NCBI RefSeq assembly: GCF_000204055.1
Contig: NW_006768823.1
Location: 89,540-153,539, forward strand
Source of the DNA: Melampsora larici-populina 98AG31
Taxonomy: Eukaryota > Basidiomycota > Pucciniomycetes > Pucciniales > Melampsoraceae
Direction of reading: 5' to 3'
Length of the DNA stretch: 64,000 bases
Below are positions 1 through 11,316 of this stretch, piece by piece. Under the pieces are notes generated by a model that did no database searches, had not been told where the DNA came from, and saw only the letters and a program-made list of their open reading frames with translations. Numbering within the stretch: the stretch's first letter is position 1; each line of letters begins with the position of its first letter. A program made the translations under genes and the position numbers.

Positions 1-2707
1 CTTTCTTCAATTCGCCGTCGTAGCCATCCTTATCTAGGCCCACTGAATTCGATGTCAGGCTGGTCAAATATCAAACCACGTCTTCCATCATTAAGGCAAG
101 CATTGGGAGCAGACTTTCAAAGTCATGTCCTGATGAATACTCAATGACCTCTTCTTTCGTGCATATGGTCAATGTAAAAAGCGCTTTGATGTATGATGAA
201 TTCGAATCATTTTGCAGTTTTGCAGTTTGCTTTCCAATCCTGTCGGTTTTTAAATCTTACATTAGATCAGATTTATCTTTCTTTGTTGCTTTGCAATCGT
301 TATTCTCGTCATTTCATCGTGATTTACATGTATTCTTAAAATAGCTATTACCAGTCGCATATCTATACACTACATAAGATTTCTTTTCTGCACAAAACAC
401 TACTCACTTACTGCTATCATAGAAGAAATTCATTGAATAATTTTCCAAACTCATTGGTTGTTGACTACAATTTTTTAATTTAATCGACCTTGGCATAGTA
501 TGGGGATTGGCGCTTCCTTGCATGGGTGAAATTCAAATGTCCAGACTTCAAAAGTGATACCGGTGCAAATAGAGATATTTTCATTCTGAAAAGTTGGAAT
601 TCAGGACATAATTTTTGAGGTGGAATCAATTCTTGAAAAATTGTATCACTCATGATGCTATCCGCATTTCCTTAAATCAGAACTTGCAAGGATTTGATAG
701 AATACGTTTCCAGGATCTCATATCTATCTTCTGATCAGCCCACAGCACTTCAATTCGGAGCCTACGGTTTCAATCACCCTTTTTGAGAGTGATAAAGTGC
801 AGGAACCAGAGTTATGTCACTTGCAGCAAGCAAAAAGGTTTAAAAGGTACAACCAGAGTACACAACACTGGTGCTACAAAGATTTTCAGTTGATAAAAGC
901 TGTAAAGTATGAGAAGACTGTTAACATTCCAAAATTTTGTCGAGTGATATGGAGCATGAGTTTGGGTAAGAGTTTCGATGGAGAGGTGAAGATGAGTTGT
1001 CATATGAGGTTTCTTGTCACACTGTAAGATAAAAGCGACGTGGAAGTTTGCAGACTAAGTCTGTACCAAGTCAAAAGATCACATATATTTTGATATCTCC
1101 ATCTCAGCATGAGGATTTCTCGCTATCACAAGGCCTGGATCATTGTGTTTGCCATACACAACTCATGTATTGCCTATGTGGTCCACCACACAAGTATCAT
1201 ACAATATCAATATCCAGGAACAGCAAGACCAGTGAGGATAAATTATTTGTATATGTAACATCTGTGACTGCACATCCACAGTGCTGAAAAATATTCATAA
1301 GGTGCTAGAACCTCTCAAGATAGGAATGAAATTATTGAAATCCAAAAGCAGGGTCTGAAATTAGTTTTAGGGAATGCTTGAAATTGCTCAATTACAAATA
1401 TATTTTAAAGGAATCTGAGGACCTCTAGAGGTGCCCACTATTTCTGATATCATAAGTTGATGCCTACAAATTGTCAGAAGGTTGGTTTACTGGTTATGAG
1501 AAAACATCTTTCTTTTGTGCACAGAATATGCCTACAATGTTGTTTTTGGCTCTTCATGAGCAGTCTTTTTTCTCTCTTTTTGTTGTTTTAAATCCATAAC
1601 AACAGACATAACATACTTTTGTACCTGGTCTCACAGCTCACAGTTTTCCTATGAGACCCAAGCTTAAATTGAAGCACTTTTTTGTTCTGCTTCTACCTTT
1701 TTAAGTCTTGATCAGACTTGAAAAGTATGCTTGGGGGACCTAAAATCCTGCTCATTCCTTTTACTCAGCCCCCACAAATGAAACTTGTGACAAGTGTTTA
1801 TTGAGATATAAAGACAATAGCAAACACCCATCCGAGCACCATCACTACCATTCTGCTTTTGTCATAGTATCTAACTTTCATTTCTCTTTCTCTTCATTAC
1901 TATATATGTTTTATCATTGTCCCAAAGCAGCGCATGAGAGAAACAAACCAGACCTAATGTTGTTAACCTATGTATCGAGAAGCAGCTCATATAAAAGGCC
2001 CTTTGTTTGCGTGCCACAGTTGTTTCCTCACTCAAACATTATCGTGTCTTCTTCTTTGCTACCTTCCGACAGGTGCACATTCTCTCTCATCACTCCCTAG
2101 TGATTTTAGCCTTAGCGCTCATAGATATCACTAACTTGTGATTCTTTACCAGTCACCTGGCCATTCCTGTTTTATTAGTGTTTTGAGCATATGTTTTATC
2201 ATTTAATATCCAGAGCTTCACCTGATTGATGCCTCATTAAGCTCCATAAATATCATATGACTAGTATTCACACTTATTGAAGTACAGAAAGTTTCATTCT
2301 TCCTCTCCATATTTCATGTGCTCTGTTTTTGGAATTTTCATGTGCTGCCTTTTGGGATCTGTATTCTCTTAATTCCATTTGAGAGTTTGTAACTTACATT
2401 CATCTTCATCTGTGTTTATGCTCTCTGACTTGCAGTTTGAACAATCAATAATTATTCTATTGCTTGCTTACTCCACATGCTCTCAATATAAGCTGCTCCA
2501 ACATACTTTTTCACAAAGTCATCTGTCTTCCTTGGGGGACTGAGATCTGGATCAGCCAGACAAGGGAGCAAAGGACAGATGGAAAGAACATCTTTCTTGA
2601 CCAGTCAATTTTGTTTTTTTTGTTGTAACACAAACATAACTTGTTATCCTTAGTAATAGCAAACAATGTTTCTTGGATTGTTAAAAAATATAAATGATAT
2701 TTGCCAA
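1..2707. other. Intergenic sequence, no gene recognised
   Basis: AT-rich sequence with only short open frames (under 112 codons) that lack recognisable motifs, codon structure or splice-linked partners. A TATA-like ATATAAAAGG lies near 1990 followed by a C/T-rich stretch, which could be a decayed LTR promoter, but I could not find matching ends or a target-site duplication. The block ends where the inverted end of the hAT element begins at 2708. Confidence 0.5.
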
Positions 2708-5700
2708 CAATGCCTGAAGCGTCCTGCCGCAAAAAGCGGAAGGGGAGCGGCAGGGAGCGGGATGCTCCACCCGCGCTTCTCCGGGTTAGGTGTAGCGGGT
2801 TTTTTCGCCCCACCCGCGCTTCCCGGGATTTTTTTTCGATGTCGGGGAGCGCAGAATTAGCGGGGCGTAAGTATGATGTCGCCCCGCTGTACCCTGCAGC
2901 CTGTCAGATCTCGCATGTAGCGGGTTGCAGATATCAGGCAATCCCTTTCAGATCTCACCTATCCTTTCTGACCAATATCTTTCCAACCGATTCCTTTACA
3001 CCATACAATTACTTTCAGGCATCCGCAGATATCTGATACCTGGCGAGATCTTTGAAAGGAAGTCTGATTCCCGCCACGATTGAAACTTTGTCTCATAAAG
3101 ATTACCGCCCACCACCAATTAAAGTATGTGCCTTTCAACATCCTTCTTTGTTTTACTCATTCTTGCCTCCAGTCACTGACTCGCAAATTATCTTACCTCA
3201 CTATCAGATCTGACTATTAGATTACTTTGAGACTCAACCTGACACCAGCGCTGTTCACGGTGGGGCTGGCTGTCTTGAATTGGGGTCATGGGTTACTTGA
3301 TGACGCTGAAGAATCTTTCAATCTTGGATTTCACTTATAAGGTATGTTGTCTCTTGTTCAATTTCATCTCCAGTCTTGCCAATTTTCCTGTCTCGAAAAT
3401 TTTGCTTAGATACTACTGAAACATTTCATATATTTTATATATTTACTTTTGTTTTAGACTTTCCAACCAACCAAATCTTCTATTCATTCACCAAACATCT
3501 CAATCAAGTGTCCTCCAAAGTCTTTGCTTGCTCCTCCTTCGTCTGCTAGTATTTCTCCCCCTAGTACTGGTCCAACTCTTTGTCCAAGAACCCCTACCCG
3601 ACCTAAACCTGGTTTCATTGCTCTATTGCCTGATCTACAACTTTCTTCTCTTCGCCCGTCTCCTGGACTTGAACCTACCAACTCTGACCACACAGAAGAT
3701 AATTACGTAGCTTCTAGTGGTCAATCTGACACCAGCGATGGCATTGGTAGTCAAGAAGTGATTGAGATTGATTCTGACAATGGCAGCTTACCGGATGCTA
3801 CCTTACCGGATCCTTCCGACAAAAAGAAGAACACTCGTAAGGCCAAGGTTCATGTGGTTAAAAGTCGAGGCCGTCCACGTGGGTCTGGTGCCTCGATTTC
3901 CTTAACTCGACCCCCTTGTAAGAAGTCAAGGAAAGGGAAAGGAAGAATTGAGGTAAGCTTGACCACTTGTCCCTCTCAGCTCCAATCACTGACCTTTATC
4001 TTTGAACAAATGTAGGCCACAGTTCCTAATGTGATCAATGTGGATCAAGAATCTGATATTGAGATTGTCCAGACTCCAGCTGTTTGACGTGCTCAACTCG
4101 CACATGTTGGCAACTGTTAGGTTACTACTTTCCCCCAACTCATGTCAAAGGCAAGGTAAGCCAATCTTTTCCTCTTCCTCATTCTCTTTTCTTTTACATT
4201 TTTTCTTTCATTTTTTCTGATTTGTTTTTCTCTTATTATGTGTGTAGAAAGGAGACAACCCTCAAAGCTTCAAGTGTCGAATGTGTAACGGTGTCTAAAT
4301 TTGAGGTCACCGTAGTCACTATAACCTTTACGCCCATTGTGACAGGGCTAAAGGTTGAGCGGCGTGTCCACAAAGAGCACGTGCCATTGCAGCTGGCTTC
4401 AAGCTGCCTAAGACTTGGCATGAAGAACAAGCCGATAATGCTCAAGATGCGAACGAAGCCAATGGACAATCAACTCTCAATGTTTTTCTCTCCCAACCGA
4501 CCTTCAATGTTGACTTATGCAACACAGTACCTGTCATCTGGATATTATGGCATGCCTTGCCATTCAACCGGTTTTATGATGCTCCTTTAAGAGCAGCATT
4601 CAAACTAGCTAATCAACGAGCGGATTTGAGGACCCCAACCTGGGCTGCTGGGATTGCTAAGGACCTCTATCTTAATCTTAGCTCCGCTGGGATAGATTTA
4701 GTTGCGGTGAGTTTCAATTTCATCCTATTTTTCTCTTATATTCCATTCCTTTTTGTTGCATTTATTTGTCATTCATATCTCTAACCTTTATGTAACTTTA
4801 CTGACATCTGATCCTAATTCTGTTCATAGGGAAATGCTTGAAAGTTCTCTCTTGTCCACGATGTCTGGACTACGAATGGTAATAGATACACCTTCATTGG
4901 AGTATCGGCTAATTTCATCAATGACAATTGGACTTACCAATTGGTTCACCGGACTCTAAAAGTGGTGGCCTGGAATAAAATGGGATTCTTGCTTGCTTGA
5001 CCAGTTGGTCGATTCTTGATTTCAAATGGCCTTCATTGCAAGATAAGTTTTTTTCTTTCTCATTATTATTATTATCAATTTTTCAATTAACTAATCTGAA
5101 CTTTGAACCTTTACATGTTAGCTCAAACGACCGACTCGGGATCCAACAATAACACAATGGCCATTGATATGGAACAGATGTTTTCCAAATCCAAAATGAA
5201 GGTTGAATGGGATTCATCTAAGAATCACGTCCAATGCTATGCTCCCAAGCTCGGACTTGTGGTTAAGCATGGATTGAACTCAATCGGATTAGCCACAGGT
5301 CACATTAAACCAACGACTCCTCCCAACACAACCATCCCAATCCCCTCAATTGTCCTCAAAAAAGACATGACCAAAGTAGTTGGGTCTGATGATTCAGATG
5401 ACAATATTTATGCTCCACCTTCATTGAATGCTTGTCACAACTCCACTTTGGATGTAGAAGATGGTCATGAGTACAATTACGTCCCTTCTAGTACGTGTGT
5501 TGTGGTTCAGGGAGCCGCCAAGGTAAGTTCTTTTTTATTATTGCATTCTTTTACATTTATCTCATTGATGCTGACTGATTGGTCAACCTCAACACCAGCT
5601 CAAAGATATTAATGCCCTCTTAACTTGAAGCAATGCCCGACGCGGAGAATTCGCAGCTCAAGCTGCTCAGATGGGTTATGAAGGTCCTGCACCTATTGCA

Positions 5701-7371
5701 GGATGGGGTGTGAGGTGGAACATTGACCTAGCAATGTTTTCGAATTGGTTTCAGCTCGTGATGTGAGTCCCTTGACTCTAATTTCTTTTTATCAATCTTT
5801 CTCATTATCTTTTTCATTTACATCAAAGGTTATCGATTCAATCCTCATCGCCGATTGCAAGACAAGGTATTATCAAGGTGCTATGATGTCAATGGAGGAA
5901 TGGGATGCTGTTGAAGAGTTGTGCAAGGTCTTGAAAGTAAGTTTTCATCATCTGCCATTGAAACAATTCATAACTGAACTAACCTGATTTATCCATGGCC
6001 TTTTTCAGATATTCCACTTCTCCACCAAACGAATGGAGGGTGACTTCGCATCAGGATCTGTTGTCCTGGCTGAGTACTTGCGAGTTACTGAAGTCCTTCA
6101 GCGACTACGCAATGCCTCAAACTTCCCGAGCTTGATCAACATGATCAATACCATGCTGGTCAAGCTCGCTGTCTATCAAGACAAAGCCGCCTCGACGGAC
6201 GTAATTTTACTGGCAACTGTTATGAATCTAAAGTATTGACTTAAGTTCTTTGATCTCCACTATCCCAAATACTCAGAGACGGAAAGGGAACTCATCAAAA
6301 GTAAACTTCAACATGTGTTGTCCAAATGGCCTGTCACACCTCCTTCAACCCCTCCTCCTGTTCCAGCCTCAAGTAGTACCTTTGATCACTTTGACATCTT
6401 CACATCCTCTGCTACCCATCAATCTTCTAATTCTATCCAATTGGCCGAGCTCAAGGTTTATTTGCAAGGAACCGTTCCAATTACTCCCAGGCAATCAGAG
6501 CTGACTTGGTGGCAGGTAAGATTTACATTCCTTCTCTTTCCAACTGAGTCCTTGTACCGATTGACTGATATGTCTCTATTAGGAAAATCTCAAACAATTC
6601 CTGGTTCTGGCAACCCTTGCCTGCGATTATCTCTCAATATCGGCTACCTCGTGCTGTGTCAAACGTACCTTCTAATCAGCAGCTGACATCGCCGTACCTG
6701 CACGTGGGGCTTTAAAACCCAAGACAATTTCACGTGCTGTAGGATGCAGGCAATGGCTGCAAGCTCATATTCCTGTTATCAGGCAATTTGCGGATGCAAT
6801 TGCTTATGTTGCCTCCTTTTCAGCCAACATGAAGAAGAAGAAAAAGGATTTATGATATGGTACAGTTACTTATCAATGTTTCTTGATTGGCTTGTTTAAT
6901 TTCTATTTTTTCTCGTCTTATCTCGTTTCTTTTTTATTTCTTTTCTGGTATGCTGTCCTATTGTGTCTCTGGTTATGTTTCCCTTCTTACACTCATTTAA
7001 TATTTTTCTTACTCTCTGGTTGTGTGTCCAAACTTACACTTGTTTAACAATTTCTTATTTTTTTTATTTGTGGCTGGCAAGATACATGGTTGCCTATTTT
7101 TTTCCTTCTTGTATTTTGCTCTTTGTGTATATATTTCTTCAAATGTGCATATTAATATAAAAAAAATTGTGAATAGTATACCTGCCCGCTGTGAGGACCA
7201 GAAAAACTATGAAGCGGGGCGCGAGCGGGTCTGAGAGGCGCCGCGCTGCATATGGCATGTAGCGGGTCTTTTTTTAGAGCGGATCAAAAGCGATTGAGAG
7301 TGCAGCGGGTTTTTGACCCGTTACAAAAAAATTGGCAAATAGCGGATCGCAGCGGAGCGTTTCAGCTATTG
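2708..7371 (+). mobile_element. hAT-family DNA transposon, copy 1 (degenerate)
   Basis: The left end begins CAATGCCTGAAGCG and the right end, read on the opposite strand, begins CAATAGCTGAAACGCTCCGC, giving an imperfect terminal inverted repeat of about 23 bp. The same motif (CAATATCTGACCCGCTCCGC) occurs near the end of the second hAT copy at about 41.4 kb. GC-rich subterminal stretches with repeated GCGGG/CCCGC lie at 2720-2900 and 7180-7360, as is usual in hAT ends. The interior carries a hAT transposase on the plus strand. I do not see a clean 8-bp target duplication: the flanks are tttgccaa and ttttgagg. The element is old, or one flank has been rearranged. Confidence 0.8.
3484..6855 (+). 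pseudogene. hAT transposase with BED-type zinc finger (decayed)
   Basis: Spliced pieces follow the same order as the copy on the minus strand at 46.3-42.1 kb. First comes a Ser/Pro/Lys-rich N-terminus (3503-3953), then an intron and a BED-type finger (SFKCRMCNGV, about 4266-4370). Next is the segment WTTNGNRYTFIGVSANF with the preceding D of HDVW (about 4845-4990), then TTDSGSNNNTMAID (from 5125) carrying the second Asp, and a region starting KRMEGDFASGSVVLAEY (from 6027). The C-terminal hAT dimerisation region (SAADIAVPARGAL, about 6680-6850) closes it. Introns are short GT-AG types. In-frame stops occur at 4302 and 4356 and at 6237. The latter two, and 4302, are TGA where the other copy has Arg. 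Near the C-terminal motif the usual Glu is Lys (CVKRTF instead of CTVERTF) and is followed by a stop. No ATG is visible at the 5' end. It cannot encode an active enzyme as written. Confidence 0.85.
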
Positions 7372-8014
7372 TTTTGAGGTATTTCTTTGGAGCATTCAAC
7401 ATCACTGCATTTCCAGCCTCAATTACTAATGATTGCTGACTATCATCAAGAATCATTTGTATGGTGGGTGACAGCAAGAGCCACCTAATCAGGTCTTTTT
7501 TAAGAAGGATTCTCAAAGCCTCAAGAATCAAACACAGAAGATATTGGGTTTTCTTGTTGAGGGCTATCAGTATTAGAACACATCCTCAACGGCCTATATT
7601 TCAAATTTCCACAAAGTGCAATCATTTTTTCAATTCTTATAGCAGAAAGGCAGAGAATTATAACTTTTTGTTATTGTCATCACAAGATACATTGTCTGCG
7701 CTTTTTGGTTTTTGGTTTTTGGTTTTTGCTTTCTGTTTTGTGCCTCTTGTGGTCTCCCTGCATATACTGATTGATCCGAATGTTTCCAACCACATAATTT
7801 CCACATCCTGAAATTGTATTGTTACTTGTAGGCTGTATCTTTCTGAACAATTGGGCAGTATCTCTACCTACCTACTGTTGCAAAAGGGTATACATATACT
7901 ATTCAAAATCATTTTACCATGAATGAATTGTTGAGATAGAATCAACACAGACATCTAGAAACCCACTACATACTAGAATATGCCTGTAAGCAACTTAACC
8001 TCAACCAGTCTAGA
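7372..8014. other. No complete gene seen
   Basis: Apart from the ORF fragment next to the hAT end, this stretch holds AT-rich sequence with a short GGTTTTT tandem near 7705-7730 and no recognisable coding signal. Confidence 0.4.
7374..7531 (-). pseudogene. Unrecognised host ORF fragment broken by hAT copy 1
   Basis: Immediately outside the right end of the hAT element an open minus-strand frame reads LLLSPTIQMILDDSQQSLV and onward to NAPKKYLKT, where the transposon end begins. The composition (helical, Leu/Ile-rich) is protein-like, but I do not recognise the family. The frame continues into the element as non-homologous residues, so it is probably a host exon cut by the insertion. I could not find its continuation on the far side of the element (before 2708). 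Confidence 0.3.
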
Positions 8015-8017
8015 TGT

Positions 8018-8701
8018 GTATATATAGAAAGAATCATTCATCATTCATCTATCTCCTTCTCTTCCCCATTTGAAATAAGATGGTGAGTCAAACTATCCCC
8101 TTTTATCGTTTTATCACTTTCATCCCTTTGTATCTTGGCTAACTAATCTGACCTCAATACATTGTCTCTAGTCTATGTCATCAGACCTTGGTGTCTAGTT
8201 GAACTCAGCTTCTTCACAGATTGCTTGGTTAATATATTGCGTCGGACCTAAACCAGGAGGTTGTTGTCTGCTGTTTGGATGAGCTCAGTCTTAGACCCCA
8301 ACACAATTATATACAGGCAGGGCTAAATTTATGTTGGTCTAGCCTCACATGCATCACACAAAGATACCTTCCATCAAGATCATCTCGAGCATTGGGATTG
8401 ATCGGAAATATGATATTCTGGTTTGTAATATGAGAATATGACCTAGTCTTTTCGAAATTTGCTCCATAGAGATGAAGGCCACGCCAATGCCCAGTCCATT
8501 AACGGCACTGCATATACATTGTCAAAATTAGACAGTGTATTATTCTTCTTGTTACCACCAGATTCTCGCACAGATCTGATACGTGTATACGGCGCGAGAG
8601 GATTGCAGTCATCACGAGCCGATGCTAAAGCTCTTATACTGAGATGCATGAAATATTATGGGCACTATCCACTAAACATCAACACAACAAAATACAGATA
8701 G
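8018..8701 (+). other. Possible small gene or gene remnant with promoter and first intron
   Basis: A TATA-like GTATATATAG at 8018-8027 is followed 55 bp later by ATG (8080-8082) directly joined to a good donor GTGAGT. A matching acceptor TCTCTAG ends at 8171, giving an 89-bp intron with a GCTAAC branch-like motif. The spliced frame stops after nine codons. Further on, 8459-8701 is an open frame with balanced composition (LLPPDSRTDLIRVYGARGL and onward, ending NTTKYR) that reads like a last exon. I cannot join these two parts with confidence and recognise no family. It could be a pseudogene, or a gene whose middle exons I have not resolved. Confidence 0.3.
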
Positions 8702-8762
8702 AACAACGTCAAGATTGAAGCCTAGCAATTATTCCGAAAACACTCCAGGCTTGTGACTTCGG

Positions 8763-9174
8763 TCAATTGCCGCAATTTTGAACAACATTGATGCAACCGA
8801 GAGTATGACTTCCACAAGCTTTCTTGGCGTCAAAGTTCGCGGGTTGAAATTCAACTTTTTGTTTTCCTGAACAACTCAGGGCTCCCTGGTTGCAGCTCAA
8901 CTTTCCGCTACTCGGGCAACTGAATCCTTGGAGGGTTGTAGGGATCTGCCCATTTGAACACAAGAGTCCAATGTTGGATCCAAACTTCGCTTGTATGCCT
9001 GAATGGAATCCAAGGAGTGACACGATAACAAAAGCCCACCTGATCAAAGAGGGAAGTAATGTGTAGAACGTGGAAGTTAGTCCGATGAAACCAATCTCTT
9101 TCCAGTGAGTACAGTTATGCATTCGATCTGAAGCTCAATGATGTAGGAATTCATGAAGATACTACTTACTGCAT
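8763..9174 (-). CDS. Small secreted cysteine-rich protein (effector-like candidate)
   Basis: Proposed structure: exon 1 is only five bases (ATGCA, 9174-9170), a GTAAGT donor starts at 9169, the acceptor TGATCAG ends at 9040, and exon 2 is 9039-8763. The join gives a 93-residue protein beginning MQWAFVIVSLLGFHSGIQA, a convincing signal peptide (hydrophobic core of about 14 residues, small residues before the cut). A mature part of about 74 residues follows with seven cysteines in short spacings and ends QNCGN. Without the splice the frame starts at 9122 with a poor N-terminus, so the spliced start is preferred. A TATA box with an overlapping CCAAT-like motif lies about 250 bp upstream on the same strand. 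No known enzyme domain is seen. Small secreted Cys-rich proteins are common effector candidates in rust fungi, but the role here is inference. Confidence 0.65.
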
Positions 9175-9426
9175 CGCGCTCGATTTAGGCACTAATGATA
9201 TAGGAAACAGTTCGAAAACAGCGAGCCGCGCGTGAGTTAATCAGATATCAGAGATGAGACAGCCAATTTCCTGAATCGACTGCTGGAGACGAGTAGTAGT
9301 CACAATTATATTGAGCTAGATTTTATTTGTTCCTCTGGTGTGGAGATGTGGAGGAGAGTACCAAATGGGATCTGGATATGTTCTGTACGAGGCCTGAGGG
9401 AAATTTGACCTCAAGATGATGGGGCC

Positions 9427-9434
9427 TTTTATAT
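9427..9434 (-). promoter_or_regulatory. TATA box of the secreted-protein gene
   Basis: On the minus strand the sequence reads TTGCCAATATAAAAGGCCCC, that is a CCAAT-like motif overlapping TATAAAAG. It lies 250 bp upstream of the proposed start codon on the same strand, which would leave a 5' leader of roughly 220 bases. Confidence 0.5.
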
Positions 9435-9479
9435 TGGCAAAATTGAGGAATTTCTGGGATGAGCATAAGTGATTGAGGT

Positions 9480-9956
9480 TCTTCAGGCCTCGGTGCTCAC
9501 GTTGGGACGAGAGCTATCAATTCGGTATCCGAGCGTCCTCCTTGTGGTGCTCGTGAACCGGAGCCGTCCAGTGAAGCTGGATGTGCAGTCACTGTGATAC
9601 ACAAAATTTTCTGCCAATGGGTTTCCACCGGTAGCAAGCAGCCGACCTGGTTTTGCAATGATCGAGATGATCACATCGCGACCGACCTTGGCTAGCCGAG
9701 GGGTTTCGAGCGGAGTTACAAAATTCGATCCTTTGAAGACCGTCTATGTACTCGACAAGGATACGAATTGATGTTTGATCAAGGCGTGTTGGAGAAACAG
9801 TAAGCGGGCAACATTTACTAACCATAAGTATTTTATATGACAAAGCCGTTGCTGAGGTGGAACTTGATTGATGTAGAGCGTGATGGATCCATTAGATGAT
9901 TGAAGCAGCCAGTTGAGCTGAAGGCAAGCGAGAAAATGGAATTGACAGATACGCAC
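9480..9956 (-). other. Possible short minus-strand gene, structure uncertain
   Basis: Balanced GC and long minus-strand frames suggest coding sequence between the secreted-protein gene and RPS16. The best candidate last exon is 9732-9480, opening after an AG at a possible acceptor (TACATAG) and running through LAKVGRDVIISIIAKPG to STTRRTLGYRIDSSRP, then a TGA. An upstream exon could lie at about 9835-9956 with a donor near 9825 (GTTAGT). I recognise no family, and no start codon is certain. Confidence 0.25.
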
Positions 9957-10590
9957 ATCAGAAGACAGGGACAGAATTACGTGAGCAGGCGAAGAAGGGC
10001 AAAGACCAGATTACATAGTTCGAGGCCCTTTCTTCACGACGTTTACAATCTTTGTCCGTTGTCAAGATGTTTTGAAAATACAGTTTGTTTAGTTGGCAGA
10101 ACAAGCAGGGAAGATCTCTTGGTCTCCGTTCCATCTGCTCAGGCAATTTTGCTCGGTGAAAGTGATGTTTCCACTCATGCATCGCAAGCTGGTCAATCGC
10201 GGTCTAATAATCCACTCGTCGGATTGTCTCCACAAGCTGGGTTTCCTCACTGGTGGTACCTGAAGACGACTGTGCGAACTATTCATCAACGTCCAGAAAG
10301 TGCTTGGAAATTCTCATACTTGGATGCTAGAGCAACCATTCTCCAAAGTCGAAAAAGCTTTTCAGGGTGAAGTACAGTCTGCCTAATTGAAGATATTCAT
10401 GAGAGTCAAATGGAAGGTATTGTGAGTGCGTCAAGGAAGCATAGGGGTGTCCTGGAGTGTGGTGTACGGGGGCAAGAGAGTCGGCCGGGTGTTAGGTTTG
10501 GTGTGAGACTGCGGCGCGGCACTACCTGACTGAACACCCGCAAAGTCGATTGACGCGGGCGACGCAACGTGAGACTATCAGCACCACAAG
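9957..10590. promoter_or_regulatory. Upstream region of RPS16
   Basis: This intergenic sequence contains conflicting open frames on both strands (for example plus 9900-10370) without recognisable motifs. The last 190 bases before the RPS16 start are GC-richer and contain no clear TATA box, which is usual for ribosomal protein genes. Treated as promoter and leader of RPS16, with the precise transcription start not visible. Confidence 0.35.
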
Positions 10591-11316
10591 ATGTCGACAT
10601 CTCAAAGCGTCCAGACTTTCGGCAAGAAAAAAACCGCCACCGCCGTAGCATTCTGCAAGGTAACTCCACCCGTCTTCCGTTCAGGTGGCCTATTGCTGAA
10701 GAATCCCTTATCAAACTTGTAGGACGGCAAAGGCTTAATCCGAATCAATGGAGTTCCCATCTCTCTCGTCCAACCTGAGATTCTACGTTACAAGGTCTAT
10801 GAACCTATTTTGATCGCTGGTGCCGATGTGTGTTCAATTTCGACTATCCGCCCATCTATTTGGTACTCTGACTCATCCTGACTGTCCCTCCACTCCAGGC
10901 CTTCTCCAAGCTTGATATCCGGGTCCGAGTAAGCGGTGGTGGTCACACTTCACAAGTCTATGCTATTCGACAGGCTCTTGCAAAAGCTGTTGTTGCATTT
11001 TACGCCAAATATTACGGTTCGTCCCATACAAGTTCATCATGCACACCGATATCTGGCTCGCAGCACCTGCTAATCTGTGGAGTAACACCATTCCCTTCCA
11101 GATGCCGCATCTGCTTTAGAACTTCGAAAGGTACTCATCCAGTATGACCGGACCCTCTTAGTTGCTGACCCCCGGAGGATGGAACCGAAGAAATTCGGTG
11201 GAAAAGGTGCCAGATCACGCTTCCAAAAATCGTCTGTTGCATTTTATTCTGTTACCACATCCGTCTTGGCTACCATCATTCACTGACATTCATCTCCTTA
11301 TTATAGTTACCGTTGA
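10591..11316 (+). CDS. RPS16: 40S ribosomal protein S16 (uS9)
   Basis: Five exons: 10591-10659, 10723-10827, 10899-11016, 11102-11231 and 11307-11316. All introns are GT-AG (63, 71, 85 and 75 bp). The product is 143 residues, the usual length of eukaryotic S16. It starts [20 protein letters not shown] and contains [19 protein letters not shown], then [20 protein letters not shown], then [20 protein letters not shown], and ends KSYR. The basic C-terminal tail that reaches toward the decoding centre of the small subunit is intact. The last exon encodes only the final residues and the stop, and the splice after AAATC restores the conserved SYR end, which supports the model. All exons stay in frame without stops. 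This is the best-supported functional gene in the window. Confidence 0.97.

Noticed and set aside
1990..2100. Possible LTR promoter with TATA box
   Set aside because: No TG..CA termini with a 5-bp duplication could be matched around it.
2511..3036. Frames rich in Arg/Gly/Pro across the left hAT end
   Set aside because: They are translations of the GC-rich subterminal repeats.
9900..10370. 156-codon plus-strand frame upstream of RPS16
   Set aside because: It overlaps minus-strand frames of similar length, shows no motif or splice support, and lies in the likely RPS16 promoter region.
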